Source: Angiostrongylus vasorum | Lineage: Eukaryota > Nematoda > Chromadorea > Rhabditida > Metastrongylidae | DNA length: 64,000 nucleotides | Direction: 5' to 3' | Assembly: GCA_018806985.1 (NCBI GenBank) | Contig: JADANN010000061.1 | Span: 1 to 64,000, forward strand | Part shown: positions 1-13,010 of the stretch, piece after piece | Layout of the letters: every line of letters starts with the position of its first letter | Position numbering within the stretch: position 1 is the stretch's first letter | Made by a program: the position numbers and the translations under genes | The notes under the pieces: model-generated | Database searches by the model: none | The model's input: only the letters and a program-made list of their open reading frames with translations | Told to the model about the DNA's origin: nothing

Positions 1-94
1 CGTGAAAAAAGTAGAGGGCGGTAGGCAAAGGTAGACATTGTGATTCCAACAACTAATATTCAAAAGTTTGAGAATCGCTTCGCAAATTGTTTTT

Positions 95-228
95 CTAAAC
101 AAATCCTTTCACTAACTGTCCGTTGAACTGGTTGCAATTGATGTTGCTGCATGGTGTGTAGCAGTTCGTTGGTGGCAGTATCGGTAAACTTCCACAATTG
201 GAGCCGCATCCGTTAAAATTTCCACATC
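95..228 (-). CDS. Candidate terminal exon of a small Cys-rich protein
   Basis: On the minus strand a good acceptor (ttcattgcag) ends at 229. The exon after it reads 43 codons to a TAG at 95-97, entering with two bases of a split codon. The peptide starts CGNFNGCGSNCGSLP and continues through NCYTPCSNINCNQ to QLVKGFV. It has 7 Cys and is rich in Gly and Asn, which suggests a secreted or cuticle-type nematode protein. I do not recognise the family. No upstream exon with a signal peptide was found and there is no clear AATAAA downstream. It could be a chance frame, but the acceptor and composition favour a real exon. Confidence 0.35.
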
Positions 229-1233
229 CTGCAATGAATAACGTTAAGAATTTGTTGAAGGAGGTAGATAGTTTGTGGAACACAATTTCCCACTTATAAC
301 TGGTTGCTTGTGGACAGCCATAGTGAGGAGCACAGGCTTAAGCAACTGATTGAAAAAGTTACTTCGAACATTTTTCAAGCATCTGGTCACACGTTCAATA
401 GGTCTGGCCTAAGGCCAAACCTCTATATATGTAGGATCGACCGAACATCTATGTCTCCTATAAATCTACCATAGAACTAAACAGATTATTGCAAATGGAT
501 GGCGCGAATTAGGCTGAAGATATCCAAAAATCGTAGTTGTCTCTGCACAGATTCCTTCAGAAAATTCTAGAGAAAAGTGTGATACACTCGAAATCTCTCG
601 AGGGACTAGGAGATACTGAACAACTCTTGAAGGTGACAGAAAAACGTAGACCTTATTGGACTTCGTTCAAGTTAATCGACCGTCAAAGCGAGGGTATAGG
701 AAGGTTTCAGAGGAGTCAGAGTTTGGGAATGTTAAACATTTAGAAAGTTAAACAAGCCTGGCACCAGCTTTCCGAGTTGTGGAGGCTGGAGGGTTTGATA
801 GGCCCAAAGTTGTATCAGACCTACGGCCATGTTAGTAATTGGAACGCGCTCTAACTGGTGCGCTGTACACCTCTACCAATGTAGCCAAATGGTTAGATAT
901 ACGTGCAGCCCCTCTCTCTCATGTGACATACCTCGATTCTGTTAATCGCAAGTTGTAAACCGTAATCGAGAAGTAAGTAAGAGAAGCTAACTTTTGATGG
1001 TCATTCGAACACTAGCGAACCACCGACCTGTAGCAGACGACAAACTGCCACATAAATAATGCATCCCCATTTGTCGCTTTATTCTTGAAGTCACATTGGC
1101 GGTGATGACACCCATAAGTACTATCGGCAGCAATGTGAATTTCAACATCTGAAATCAGAACCAATACGTGATATTCTGAGCAGCAACAAACAAAGAGCAT
1201 AATGCTATGGATTTTACATATGTACAGAGCATC
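229..1233. other. No recognised feature
   Basis: AT-rich sequence without a family, repeat or exon that I can support. Short open frames here lack splice signals and coding-like composition. Confidence 0.5.
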
Positions 1234-1519
1234 TGGGCGCGTGTGGAGAAGTGGTTGGAGGCGCCGCTACGACACTCACGTGGAATCGATCCCCGCGCCC
1301 ATGGCCCACCAAGCCCTCCATCCCTCTCGGGCCGGCAAATTGGTACCAGAGTTGCCTGGGAGGATAGCAGCACTGGGTTGATGCTTCGGTAGGCCACCGC
1401 GAGTCATTCTAAAGCCCAGATATGCATTCACTCACCTCCAAACTCTGCTTAATGAAGTAAAATGCATGGATGCATGGTTCATCCCTCAGGGATTGATCAA
1501 CGCCTAGCTTTATCCTTTA
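1234..1519 (+). repeat. SINE-B copy, tRNA-derived head
   Basis: Head reads GGGCGCGTGTGGAGAAGTGG (box-A region), then a box-B-like GGAATCGATCC, and the body ends GGGATTGATCAACGCC...CTTTATCC. It aligns end to end with the copies at 17.6, 19.8, 45.2 and 58.9 kb. The box-A/box-B spacing is that of a tRNA gene, but no cloverleaf with a complete acceptor stem is kept, so this is a retroposed SINE. Confidence 0.8.
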
Positions 1520-4500
1520 CAGCTTTTATAAAGAGGATCTACCAAGTTGATAATCAGACAGTCACTGACAATGCCTTTCGATAGCCGGGCTACTTAGCAC
1601 TTTAGGGCTTAAGAAACACAGATGGTTCTTCAAAAGACCACCTTTCCCTTAACGTCGACATGGGTAGTCAGCATGTAGTTTTTTTAGTTTGTATGATCAA
1701 ATAATGTTTATATGAATTGTATATGTGTTTAAGGCTTTTTTATCATTATTTTATATATACATGGTTTTGTTTCATTTTCTATTTGTTTGTACGATCTGAC
1801 TTCAAATATTGTTCAGGTTCCCGTACTTGCTGATTTCGTTCGTTTTCGTTCCCATCATCCACGAAGGCACCCATTTTGGCGAAGCTAATCCTCCATAAAA
1901 TCTTTGGTTCCCTTCAGAACGCCTCCAAGCCCTTACCACAAGCAGCCGCAGATTTTTTGTGGATCACACAGATCTTTTTCCAGAGAAGCTTGTCACTTAA
2001 GTGCTAGGGAGATTAAAGGTGATCCAGAGCGTGTTCGAATCTGAGACTGTGTGCATTGCAAGGCCTTTCTAGCTGTTGTTCCTTCCGCATTTTATATGAC
2101 TGCTTAAAATAATCACGTATTTTGTCATTATGAACACTACAACTTTGCTTGGGAACAAATATTTGCCGTTTTATCTTCTTTACACTACCTTAAAGCTTAT
2201 TTTTTTGCACTGGCGTGCAAGGCTTTCTCTAACTCCTAGCTTGCAGTGATCTCGAAGTGGTTGAGGTGATACTCATGGGGAAAATTGTACTCGAGCTTAA
2301 ACTAGGTCGTATTGCCGCAGAAACAACTCGGAATATAGTCGAAACACGAAGCCAGGAATCTCCTCCCTGTACCCACGGTGTGTAGCACGTCGGAAGATTT
2401 TTTTAGCAGAAGTATGAGATTTAACCCTTTAGCGATCAGTGCATTAATTTCAATGTGTGCGCTGCTGTAGGTTTCGGGATGTACGCTTTGATTTCAACGC
2501 TAATTTCAGTTGCAACCCAGTAACACACCGTCCATCCGATGGGCCTGCCGTACGAAAATGGCCGCGGTCGTGAAAGGAGTAATCATGGAAAAGGTTCTTG
2601 GCGCTCATTAGTCATTGACGACAACCAATTTAAGGCATTAACACAACCCAACTCTTCAGAAACTACTTGGGAGGTTACATAATAACTCAACACGAACCAC
2701 TCAAAAGTAGTTGGATAACCTGAAAACACCGAAAAGGTAAGAGATTCAATAAATATATGTCAGTCATAGTGAAGAGCAAAGAGAACATTGTTACGAAGTC
2801 TGCTCAACATCTCTTTTGCACAACAATTTTCCGACTACGCTGTGACATGAAATGAAAGCAGCATCATCTATACGCCGGCCAACGACGTCCGTTGCAAAAG
2901 GTGGACCAAGGTGGAGCTCAAACACTTTCCAAAACCATTTTTTGCGGAATAGGAAGCATATGGCAAATGTTTAATAATGTTTGGCAAGATTATTACGTAA
3001 GAACTGATTGCATAAACTCGATTGGTCAGTGATTTTGCTGCTTGAGGGACCCGACAAAGAGCGAAAATAGAAATTAACCCATATTCTCCAGATGCTTCGA
3101 AATTTCAAGGCTATAAAAAATACTGGAATGGACTTCAGTGAAATTCACAACGAACTGATTGAAGGATGCATGCATGATGTCCATCTTGTGTGCATCGGCG
3201 GCCATGCATGATTCTCGTAAGGTTTGAAGTTTCTCTGTGACAACCAGTTAATGTTACAGTTGTTCTTCGTGGAACACTTCTCGAGTGCCATTGAAAACAT
3301 GGATTTATCTAACTGGATAAGTTCATGTATGTAAATCATTTTTTTACAAATTGATTACATACGGATCCTGATTGCCTAATGGATCTTTGTTACGAAAAAA
3401 TGAGGACAGCATCGAACTAGTGGAAACAAGTATGTGGTGTTAGACGATGATAGGACATAGAAGTGGACACGGATAGCGCTTAACGGTAACGTATTTATAT
3501 CACATGCTATGATCCCACATTTCGCAAACATTCTGTGGGCTTCACCGGTTCGGGTCGTACTTGAAACGTGTTTGAAACTTTCATAGGAATGTGCACAAAC
3601 TAAGGTGTGCTTAATGCAAACAATGGTCAGTGCTGATAGCTCCAAGCAAACGAAAATCTCGAAAAAAAGACTGGACGGCAACGATTTTCACGAAGCGTCC
3701 AAATATTCGATCGTCGAAATCTGGAAGTATTTGCATAGAGCGACCTGATATTATCTGGAAAAGCTAAATGCATAAGAACATCTTTTTTTTCGTTCAGTGG
3801 AAAACCGGTGAAGACATATCGACGACGACTACTTAGATATTGACAGTTTCCTTAAGAATCCTCCAGTACTCTTTAAAAATGAGGAACAAGTTGTAGGGAA
3901 CCTTTACTAGAAGGGCCATTCATAGCCTTCCGTTCATTGAAGTTTCTGATTCTTCCAGTCCATTCTTATTTTCTAATGATTCGGGCGAGGTTCTATTCCT
4001 AAGCAGCCGCCATATCATGAATTTAGTGGAAGCTAGTCAGTAAAAATTGGTCCTTAAATCCTGACGGAATCGCCAGCTTCAGATCCGCAAGATTCGATTG
4101 GTTCGCACCTTCAGTGTGGGATGCAGAAGGCTTCATAACTATAGGACCACACGAAGACTTTTTTACTTGCTAATGACTTCTTAGTAATGATTTGTTCTCG
4201 TCTGTGTTCTTGGAGCTCATTTCTTAAACTTTAGAAACTTGGGGAAGAATTCGATACAAAGAAAAATTTCAACTGTCCAAGAAAAGCGAAACTAAGATAA
4301 ATCTAAAGTAAAAACTAGGAAGAAACCAACGATGAAACTTGAAAAGCCAAAATTAAAAAATTTTGGACTTGTTTTTGTTTCGCAACTTGAATTGTTATGG
4401 GAAATAACTCCAAGGAATTGCAAAAAGTCTCTTCACCGACCGCCAAAATATTTACAGTATCTCAGAAAGGAATAGCTATCCTGAAGAAAAATAAACTGCT

Positions 4501-4661
4501 GTGTCTGTTGAAAATGATGTAGAAGAACATTAAGATACGTAAAAAGTCACTCGAAATCTTTACGTCGTCGCGATAAGAAGAGATATTTTTTGTCCTCGGT
4601 AGAAAGCATTCACTTGCTAATGTCTTTGTCATCCTTATGAATTGTGACCACAGCCGTCAGG
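1520..4661. other. No recognised gene or repeat
   Basis: Roughly 3 kb of unremarkable AT-rich sequence. Open frames near 3.1-3.7 kb (minus) are short and have no recognisable domain or good splice context. Confidence 0.5.
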
Positions 4662-5100
4662 GGGCGGATTGCACACTGGTAGTGATGTCCGTCATCACGT
4701 TGCACACTGGTAGTGATGTCCGTCATCACGTTGCACACTGGTAGTGATGTCCGTCATCACGAGCGTGGTGCGAGTTCGACTCCATCCCGGGCCAACTAAG
4801 TCTTTCATTCCTCCGAGGTTGGAAATTTGGGACCGTGGACTTGTCTAGGAAAAATCACTCCCTGCGATCCAGTTGGGAACGCTCCACCTCGGCTATCTCA
4901 GCATTCTAGGGAGAACTGCTCAACCAGCATTCTGCGACATTCAAGATGAAATGCAAATCGTCAAATAGCAACCGAAGCCACACGTAAAAGTGAGAAGATC
5001 TTTGTGGATAGTGGTGAAAGGAAACAAATCGCGTGTGAGAAGTGCAAGGACCCACATAGTACGCGTGAAGATTTGCCATATAAAATAAAATGAAAAAAAC
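4662..5100 (+). repeat. SINE-C copy with triplicated head
   Basis: The tRNA-like head (GGGCGGATtGCACACTGG, later a box-B-like GAGTTCGACTCC) is followed by the SINE-C body (CACTCCCTGCGATCCAGTTG, then ATTCAAGATGAAATG) and an A-rich tail. Compared with the copy at 36.66 kb it has a 31-bp head segment repeated three times. Confidence 0.8.
4669..4761 (+). repeat. 31-bp unit x3 spanning the SINE-C box A
   Basis: Units at 4669-4699, 4700-4730 and 4731-4761 are identical. Each begins TTGCACACTGGTAGTGATG and ends GTCATCACG. The repeat covers the box-A region, so the copy carries three box-A-like segments before one box B. Confidence 0.92.
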
Positions 5101-5335
5101 CACAGCAGTCATTCTTTTGCTTCTTCCTACTCTCATTTAAGGGCTTCTTTTTGTACTTTCTAAAGTTTTTCTTCTCATTGTAAATAAACTGACTTGAAGA
5201 ATAAACCTCCTTGCTCAAAATAAAACAATGTTTTTACTTTTTTTGGTGAAAAAAGGGCCGTGGAACTGTTTACGAATATTGTTATGGTTTTATGATTTTC
5301 CTAGTCACTACAAATTTCATTTCCTTTATGGACCG

Positions 5336-5585
5336 TGTGTGAGGCAGTGATCAGCGGTGCGCTGCGATCTATGTGGTCTTTGGTTCAACTCCCACCCGTG
5401 CAACCCATCCATCCGGGGCATCGGACTTGTTTCGGAGCATAAAATACCGGATCTATTCATCGATATGGCTCTGCGAGCCATCATATAGGTCATCTATATG
5501 TGCAATCACCTCTGCAATGCTACGAATTGAGTCGGATGCATGGCGCATGCATTCGGTAGAACATGCCAAATCCTTTATCTTTCCC
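5336..5585 (+). repeat. Diverged SINE-B copy
   Basis: The head-like region has a box-B-like GGTTCAACTCCC. The 3' half keeps the family path TCACCTCTGCAATGCTACGA, then GTCGGATGCATGGCGC. It is much more diverged than the copies inside the genes. Confidence 0.55.
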
Positions 5586-6160
5586 AACCATTATTTTCGC
5601 GAAGAACCTTTGCTGTTTAGTTGAGTATAATAAATTCGCATCGAAGACAGAAGGAAAACGACAGTGGCTTTTGTTTGATATCTTGAGCCATGTGCATACA
5701 CTAGATTACAGTGAGTAAATAGAACCACTTTTTTTCTCCAGCACACATCGTTTTTGCGATTTTTTTCTTCGCAGCAGTCGCCGTGTTTACTTATTAAAAC
5801 TGCCCCCTTTTCCTTTCCTCAGCAATAAAACCGTCATAAAAAATGAGACAAAAAGCGAAGAAAAAAAGATGCGATTTGAAAAATAACCCAGCACCTTTCC
5901 TATCCAGTTCAATCTCTCGGGCAATCGTTTGTACCCTTATGATGGTCTGATTTCAGACCATTGACGTCTGCGACCATAAAATCATGATCCACAAATCCTT
6001 CATGGCCTCAGATACTGGTTCTCTTGAGCCACCAACATTTCTGGTAAATTTTGCAATTGATCAGCTTGGAGACGCTTCTAGCCGGAAGCCCAGATATGAA
6101 TGAACTAATGTTAGGAAACACAGCTGTATAGGTATTATATTAGTTGCAAGGTGGCAAATA
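5586..6160. other. No recognised feature
   Basis: Poly-A/T rich spacer; nothing I can support. Confidence 0.5.
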
Positions 6161-6295
6161 TTCTACGGACCCACAATGGTTGGCGAGTTCCCTTTGATGG
6201 TTACGCCCTTAAGAAGACTTTGGTTAGGTGTCCTCGAGACTCCAAGAAGCGCAATGGCTCAGCTAGCAAAATTCCAGCCTCAGTACTCCACGCAC
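6160..6295 (-). repeat. Diverged SINE-A fragment
   Basis: Read on the minus strand it follows the SINE-A core (TAGCTGAGCCATTGCG, a TGGAGTCTCGAGG segment, then CCAAAGTCTTC). Only the middle of the element remains. Confidence 0.5.
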
Positions 6296-6309
6296 TGGGC
6301 GCTCCCGAC

Positions 6310-7120
6310 TACGACGCCGGAAGGTGAGACAACGGGTGAGAGGCTAACAAATGTCAGATTGCACAGGACGTCACGGGAAACGAACAAAACGAGCAAGCCA
6401 ACGACACGATGAACATATGACACCAAAACAGTTTCTTCAGAGGCGGATCGTTGCGCTCTTTTTTGAGGCCGTTGGTCGCATCAAATCCATGTTATCGTAC
6501 AACGAGAGACGAAAAGCAAGAAGATTAAACGCCAATTAGATAACGGAATCCATACCATTCGTGGAGAAAAACTTCCGTGGCGAAATGTCGGAGACGCTGG
6601 CGTTGTCGTACTCCCATCTATTTCTCATATAGTCACCACTGAGCTTGGCCATTCTTCGCCTACACGTTGCGCTTTAATGGAAAGTCAGTATCATCAACTG
6701 CTACTCATACAGCCGGTGAGATAGAACCGGGTGCGTTTTTACAACCAGGTGGAGGAGTTAATCGACAAAAAGAAGTCCTTTAAATGCGGTATTGAGACTT
6801 TAATCCCAAACTAGGAATGCCCAACAAAAAGTGAACACAGGGCACGGAAATTCGGAATAGTGGAACGAAACGGGAATAGAAACCATCTCATATGACCACC
6901 GTCCGCAGCACGTCTTTTCCAAGGATATTCATTCTTCTGCAAGAAGAAAAATTGCCGACAGACTACCTGGAACCTCACTGTAGCTGATCACCGTCTTCTC
7001 CATGTGAGATTTCAATTCAGCCTTAGTGTGAAAGAACTCCTGCCACCCTCCACGGAAAAAGAAAGAAGTCCGAGGATGTTCTGAACAAAAATTCTCTCCT
7101 CATATAACTGGCTGACAAGG
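6310..7120 (+). pseudogene. RTE-type retrotransposon remnant (endonuclease region)
   Basis: Translation with frameshifts and stops recovers the path of an RTE-clade apurinic endonuclease: AGVVVLPSISH, then TTELGHSSPTRCAL, and finally VADHRLLHVRFQFSL. The last stretch corresponds to the SDHRLLRARFRFS-type motif near the end of the RTE endonuclease. No intact frame exists. It lies directly left of the GTT array. Confidence 0.6.
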
Positions 7121-7221
7121 GCAAACCAGATCGAGCAGCTCGTCAAAGGACCCAGAACTAGTGTCAAATCTACATCAATACGAATTGCCCATGTTAAGCT
7201 GATGCGAATTTGCTATAAGTG

Positions 7222-9151
<1,930 letters not shown>

Positions 9152-9156
9152 GATGG

Positions 9157-9186
9157 CTGACGATTCGGCGACTTCGTCTTCTTCAG
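9157..9186 (-). other. Hammerhead-like motif, Penelope-like 3' end
   Basis: Minus strand: CTGAAGAAGACG...GTCGCCGAATCG. It matches the spaced motif at 11780-11809 (+) and 63883-63912 (+). CUGANGA, a 3-bp stem (GAC/GTC here) and GAA resemble a hammerhead ribozyme catalytic core. It lies 3' of the minus-strand Penelope-like copy and 6 bp from the microsatellite. Ribozyme function is inference only. Confidence 0.5.
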
Positions 9187-9221
9187 AACATGGACGTGCT
9201 ATATAACAATAGAACCACAAT

Positions 9222-9440
9222 GGATATTTACAAAACACCGGACCGCAGGTGGTCCAGTGTTTTGTAAATAGTGGGGAACGAACGCGCTATTACCCTTTTT
9301 TCCAGGGGCTAACGCGTTCACCAGCACACCATGCGGGTCCTTCGTTTCATCTGTCTCTCAACTAGTTCTATCGATCAGTGCCATCGGCAATCATCCGTCA
9401 ACAGGATTTGTAAATTGTAGTAGGCAGCAAATAAAAATTT
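9222..9440 (-). repeat. SINE-D, single inverted head (partial)
   Basis: Contains GGGGAACGAACGCGCTATTA, GCTAACGCGTTCACCAGCAC and CGGGTCCTTCGTTTC in the order of the family's reversed tRNA-like head. It lies between the Penelope-like copy and its 3' motif, so it probably inserted later. Confidence 0.75.
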
Positions 9441-9599
9441 AATATTGTAACAATAGACTTGTAAATCGGTGAAGTATCTACAGTATTAATGAAGATCTAA
9501 CATACAAAGAAACGTCAATTTATTCAAAAACCACACACTGCACTGTTGCGTGTGAGAACGCCCTTGTTTTTTTTTCACTTGGGGTGATGAGTGCGGCCA

Positions 9600-10850
9600 A
9601 CCCAGGTCAAAAATTTATTTGAGGTAAAGCACCAGGTCACGTATGAAAGTGAGGCATTCGTCTTTCCGGTTCATCCTTCGCTTTTTGAATTTTATACAAA
9701 ACGCCTCAAGACTCTCGTATGTCTATGTTTCTGATTGCTGTGCTTGGATCAGGGCAGTACTTCAAAATCATCATCATTGTGGTATTTAGCCGAATTTTGA
9801 CCTTCCCATTTAGATGCGTTTTTATGCGGATAGAAAGCGGTTTACCCGTTTCTCCAATATGTTCTCTAGCACATGCCTTGCATGAGATCAAGTATACTGT
9901 GCCTGAACTCATGCAATCCCCGCCTCTCTCGTTAGGACAGATCATACATCTGAACTGCACAAACCATCGTAGAGCCGGTTGCGAAATAACTGATGGCGTA
10001 GGATATTGGGTACAAGGTCAATAATCACCACGTAATTTTCAAGACCACTTTTTCTTAAGCATTTCTTAATGACGCAGCACACTTCGTTTTATATGAAAGG
10101 TGGCTTGAAAGAGAACTTACATAGGTTTTCAACACTATTTTGGGCAACAACACTACCTTTTGGTCTGACCCGCGTGGCTTTTTACTTCGTAGTCATCGGA
10201 AATGGCTATTTTTCGTGCCAGGTTTAGCGATTCCTTCTTTTACTCTTCCCCTGTGCACACGTTTTCAGCCGTTCGGTACATGTTTTTGATTAGTGCTATT
10301 CTCATGTGTGAAGGATGAGAGCAAAACTAGTGCACTAATGTATTTCCACTACTTGGTTTTCAGAACAATTTCGTTACGTAGCCACTTTTTGAAAGCCTCA
10401 CTTGGTTACCTAAGAGCAGAAGCCAGTTCTGCGTTATTTTTTCTCACGTAAATTTTATATACTCAGACTGTCCATTTAGCAATTCAAAGCACTCATCCAT
10501 CCGTTCTTGTGTGAACAGGCGATGAAGCAGTCGTCTATGTACCGACTATAAAGTAAGGATAGGCGGTCGAGAACTGGAACTTGCACATTAGACATGAAAG
10601 CGACGGCAAGGTTTGGTACGAAACACTGTTCCATGGCCAACCCTCCAATTTGTGCAAAATATTTCACAGACCACCCAAATAATGAACAACTAAGAAACTG
10701 TTTTAAGAGAGTCATTTGTTGTTGAATCGACAAGCCATACATATCTATTTGCTTTTCATTTTCTACGAGTAGCTCGAGAGCGGCTTGCACTGCGGAGTCA
10801 TTTGGCACATTAGTATGAAGTGAAGTAGTATGGAATGACTCCATTACTGA
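9600..10850 (-). mobile_element. Penelope-like retroelement copy 1 (RT + GIY-YIG remnant)
   Basis: Minus strand. The reverse-transcriptase piece (10476-10844) starts inside the palm (FHTTSLHTNVPNDSAV) and holds GGLAMEQ plus the catalytic SRYIDDC. Downstream, 9706-9960 encodes a GIY-YIG endonuclease start: VYLISC.AC, then HIGETGKPLSIRIKTHL, in place of the usual YIGET.RPL..RI..H. RT followed by GIY-YIG is the Penelope-like domain order. The copy is 5'-truncated, and frameshifts and stops separate the parts. The 3' flank has a SINE-D insertion, then the hammerhead-like motif and the (CAA)n array. Confidence 0.85.
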
Positions 10851-10916
10851 CGTGCTGTTTGGTTGCGCACACCGTATGCGATCCAGGAATGTTTTGGTGT
10901 TGGGCAGATGGGTTGG

Positions 10917-11610
10917 CTAAAAAACGGCTAAAATGTGTGCATAGAAGAGGAAAGGTAGGAATCGCTAAACGCGACACGAAAAATAGCCATTTCCGACGGC
11001 TGCGAAGTAAAAGCCACTCGGATCAGACCAAAAGGTAGGGTTATTTCCCAAAATAATGCTACGAACCTAAACAAAATTCCTTTCAATCTACCCTTCATGT
11101 CAAACGAAATAAGGTACACAATTAAGAAGTGCCTTAGAAGAAGCCTTCTTGAAATTATGTGGCGGTTGCTGACCTCCCACCCAATACTCTTCGTCGTCAG
11201 TTAGTTCGCAACCGCCTCTACGATTGTTCGTGCAGCTCAGAAAATTATGTAATCTGTCTGAACGGGAGAGAAGGGGATTGCATGAGTTCAGGTACAATAT
11301 ACTTTACCTCATCTAAGTCATAGGGTGAGGAATACATTGGGTAAACGGGTAGGGCGCTTTGTGCCTGCATAAAAAGAACACGTAGATGGCAAAGTTAAAA
11401 ACTCCTTTACGTATACATAGGGCGCAAAGGGATGATGGCGATGATGTTGAGGTGACTGCCCGGATCCTAGCGCAGGAGTCAAAAACATCAAGGCGCAAGA
11501 CTCTTAGGGTGTTTTGGATACATTTAGAATGTCCAAAGATGAACCGGAATGAAGAATGCCTTGCTATCACACGTGATCCGACGCCTTATTTCAAATTGTT
11601 TTTCTGACAT
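10917..11610 (+). mobile_element. Penelope-like retroelement copy 2, inverted relative to copy 1
   Basis: Sequence from 10925 to 11310 is the reverse complement of about 9880-10290, and the match continues through the GIY-YIG region to about 11610. Translation gives EEYIG.TGRALCA.IK with stops. Only the RT-to-GIY-YIG linker and endonuclease survive, without RT palm. The two copies are divergent with their upstream ends about 70 bp apart. Confidence 0.8.
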
Positions 11611-11779
11611 GGGAGGGTCTCATTCATCATCCCACGTGAACAACGGACGTTCCACTCCCTAACTGCACGGTGAGTCGTTTTTGAACAAATTGGCGTTTAT
11701 CTGTATATTAGTTGTTTACTAATACTACGGATTTTCCACTGATTTATAAGGCTATTGTTACATAAAATACGTCCAGAAG

Positions 11780-11809
11780 CTGAAGAAGGCAAAGTGTCCG
11801 AAGCGTTAG
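11780..11809 (+). other. Hammerhead-like motif 3' of Penelope-like copy 2
   Basis: Plus strand CTGAAGAAGGC...GTCCGAAGCGTTAG, followed by CAACCACAAAAAC. It sits about 170 bp past the end of copy 2 on the same strand, mirroring the 9157-9186 motif after copy 1. Confidence 0.5.
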
Positions 11810-11814
11810 CCATC

Positions 11815-13010
11815 GGACAACCACAAAAACGATGAAAGGAGTACTACCACATCAGGTCATGATATGGAATTGATAGCGGAAAAGTTCTACATCAATCTTT
11901 CCCATTCCACAATCCCATCTCTTAGTGACGATGAAGAGAGGCACAGCTCCAGGACCGGATAATATCAGCGCCGACTCCCTTCAGTCTGGAGGCCACAAAC
12001 TACATGACCTTTTCAAAACCCCCTATGACATTCTAGCTTCAGAAAGTGAAAATTCTAGACCAGTGGACGGCATCGCACCTGGTTATCTCATTCAAGTGTG
12101 ACCGAAAGAATCTTCCAACTACTGTCCAGTATTCCTACTGAGTGTACCCTACAAGCTGTTCACGCAGCTTATCCTATTGCGCACATCGAGGACATTGGAG
12201 GAGGCAAAATCAGTTGAGCAAGCAGAATTCCGGCAGGGTTCATGTTGCATCGATCACATTTGTGCACTGTCACGGGTCATGAAAGTCTGTCGTGAGTACC
12301 ATCTCCTTCTTTTCCTAACTTTTATCACTTGCCAAAAACCGTTTGACAGCAACGAAAAGAATGCAGTTCTACCAGCAATCATCGACCAAGGAGTGGACCC
12401 GTCTCATATACAAACCCTAGCTAGCTATTATAAGAACTTGACACTTGACACTTGAACAGCCAGTCCTCACTGATTGTCGGAGATTTACTGGTTAAGCCAT
12501 TGTGGTTCCCTAGAATCCCGAGCTCAGCTTGGCCAAAGTCTGCCCTTGGTCGTCATAATTATGAAAAATTGCTATCATATCATCGTTCTGTCGACAGCAT
12601 CGTCACGTTCTAAGGAAGTACCAACGAAGCAGAGGCGATGATCAGTGTGCACACCGAAGCGGGAAAAAAGTATTAGACTGCACATAAATTGCTTCTCCGA
12701 TTACAGGGACACCTCGTACGTGCATCTTAGACGTTCCATGAACATTGAACAACACCAAGGGAAGAATTCGACAGAAGAAGGAAAGCAGCATGGGCCGCAT
12801 GCGAGCCTGTCATAGAAGCCACCGATCTACTTAACTAACCCACAACTCCAAGCTGACATTCACGACTCAGGTGTCTGTCCCAATGCTCTGTCATGCAGAA
12901 TAAACGTAGGCTGATACTTCAACCACGTCAAGATCTTTGCGCACCACCCACAGAGAGTTTGAATGATGTCTTCTTAAATTTAACCACCACTAACAACGTC
13001 AACTGTGCAC
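11815..13010 (+). pseudogene. RTE-type reverse transcriptase remnant
   Basis: Starts around DDEERGTAPGPDNI (RTE 'TAPGPD' block). It continues through YCPVFLLSVPYKLFTQ and EQAEFRQG, and after a SINE-A insertion (12437-12560) resumes with YVHLRRSMNIE and FN-type C-terminal sequence near 12.9 kb. Many stops and frameshifts, so this is dead sequence. Confidence 0.7.
12437..12560 (+). repeat. SINE-A, 5' fragment inside the RTE remnant
   Basis: Matches the SINE-A start (ACTTGAACAGCCAGTCCTCA, then GTTAAGCCATTGTGG) through TGGCCAAAGTCTGCCC, then stops. Confidence 0.65.
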
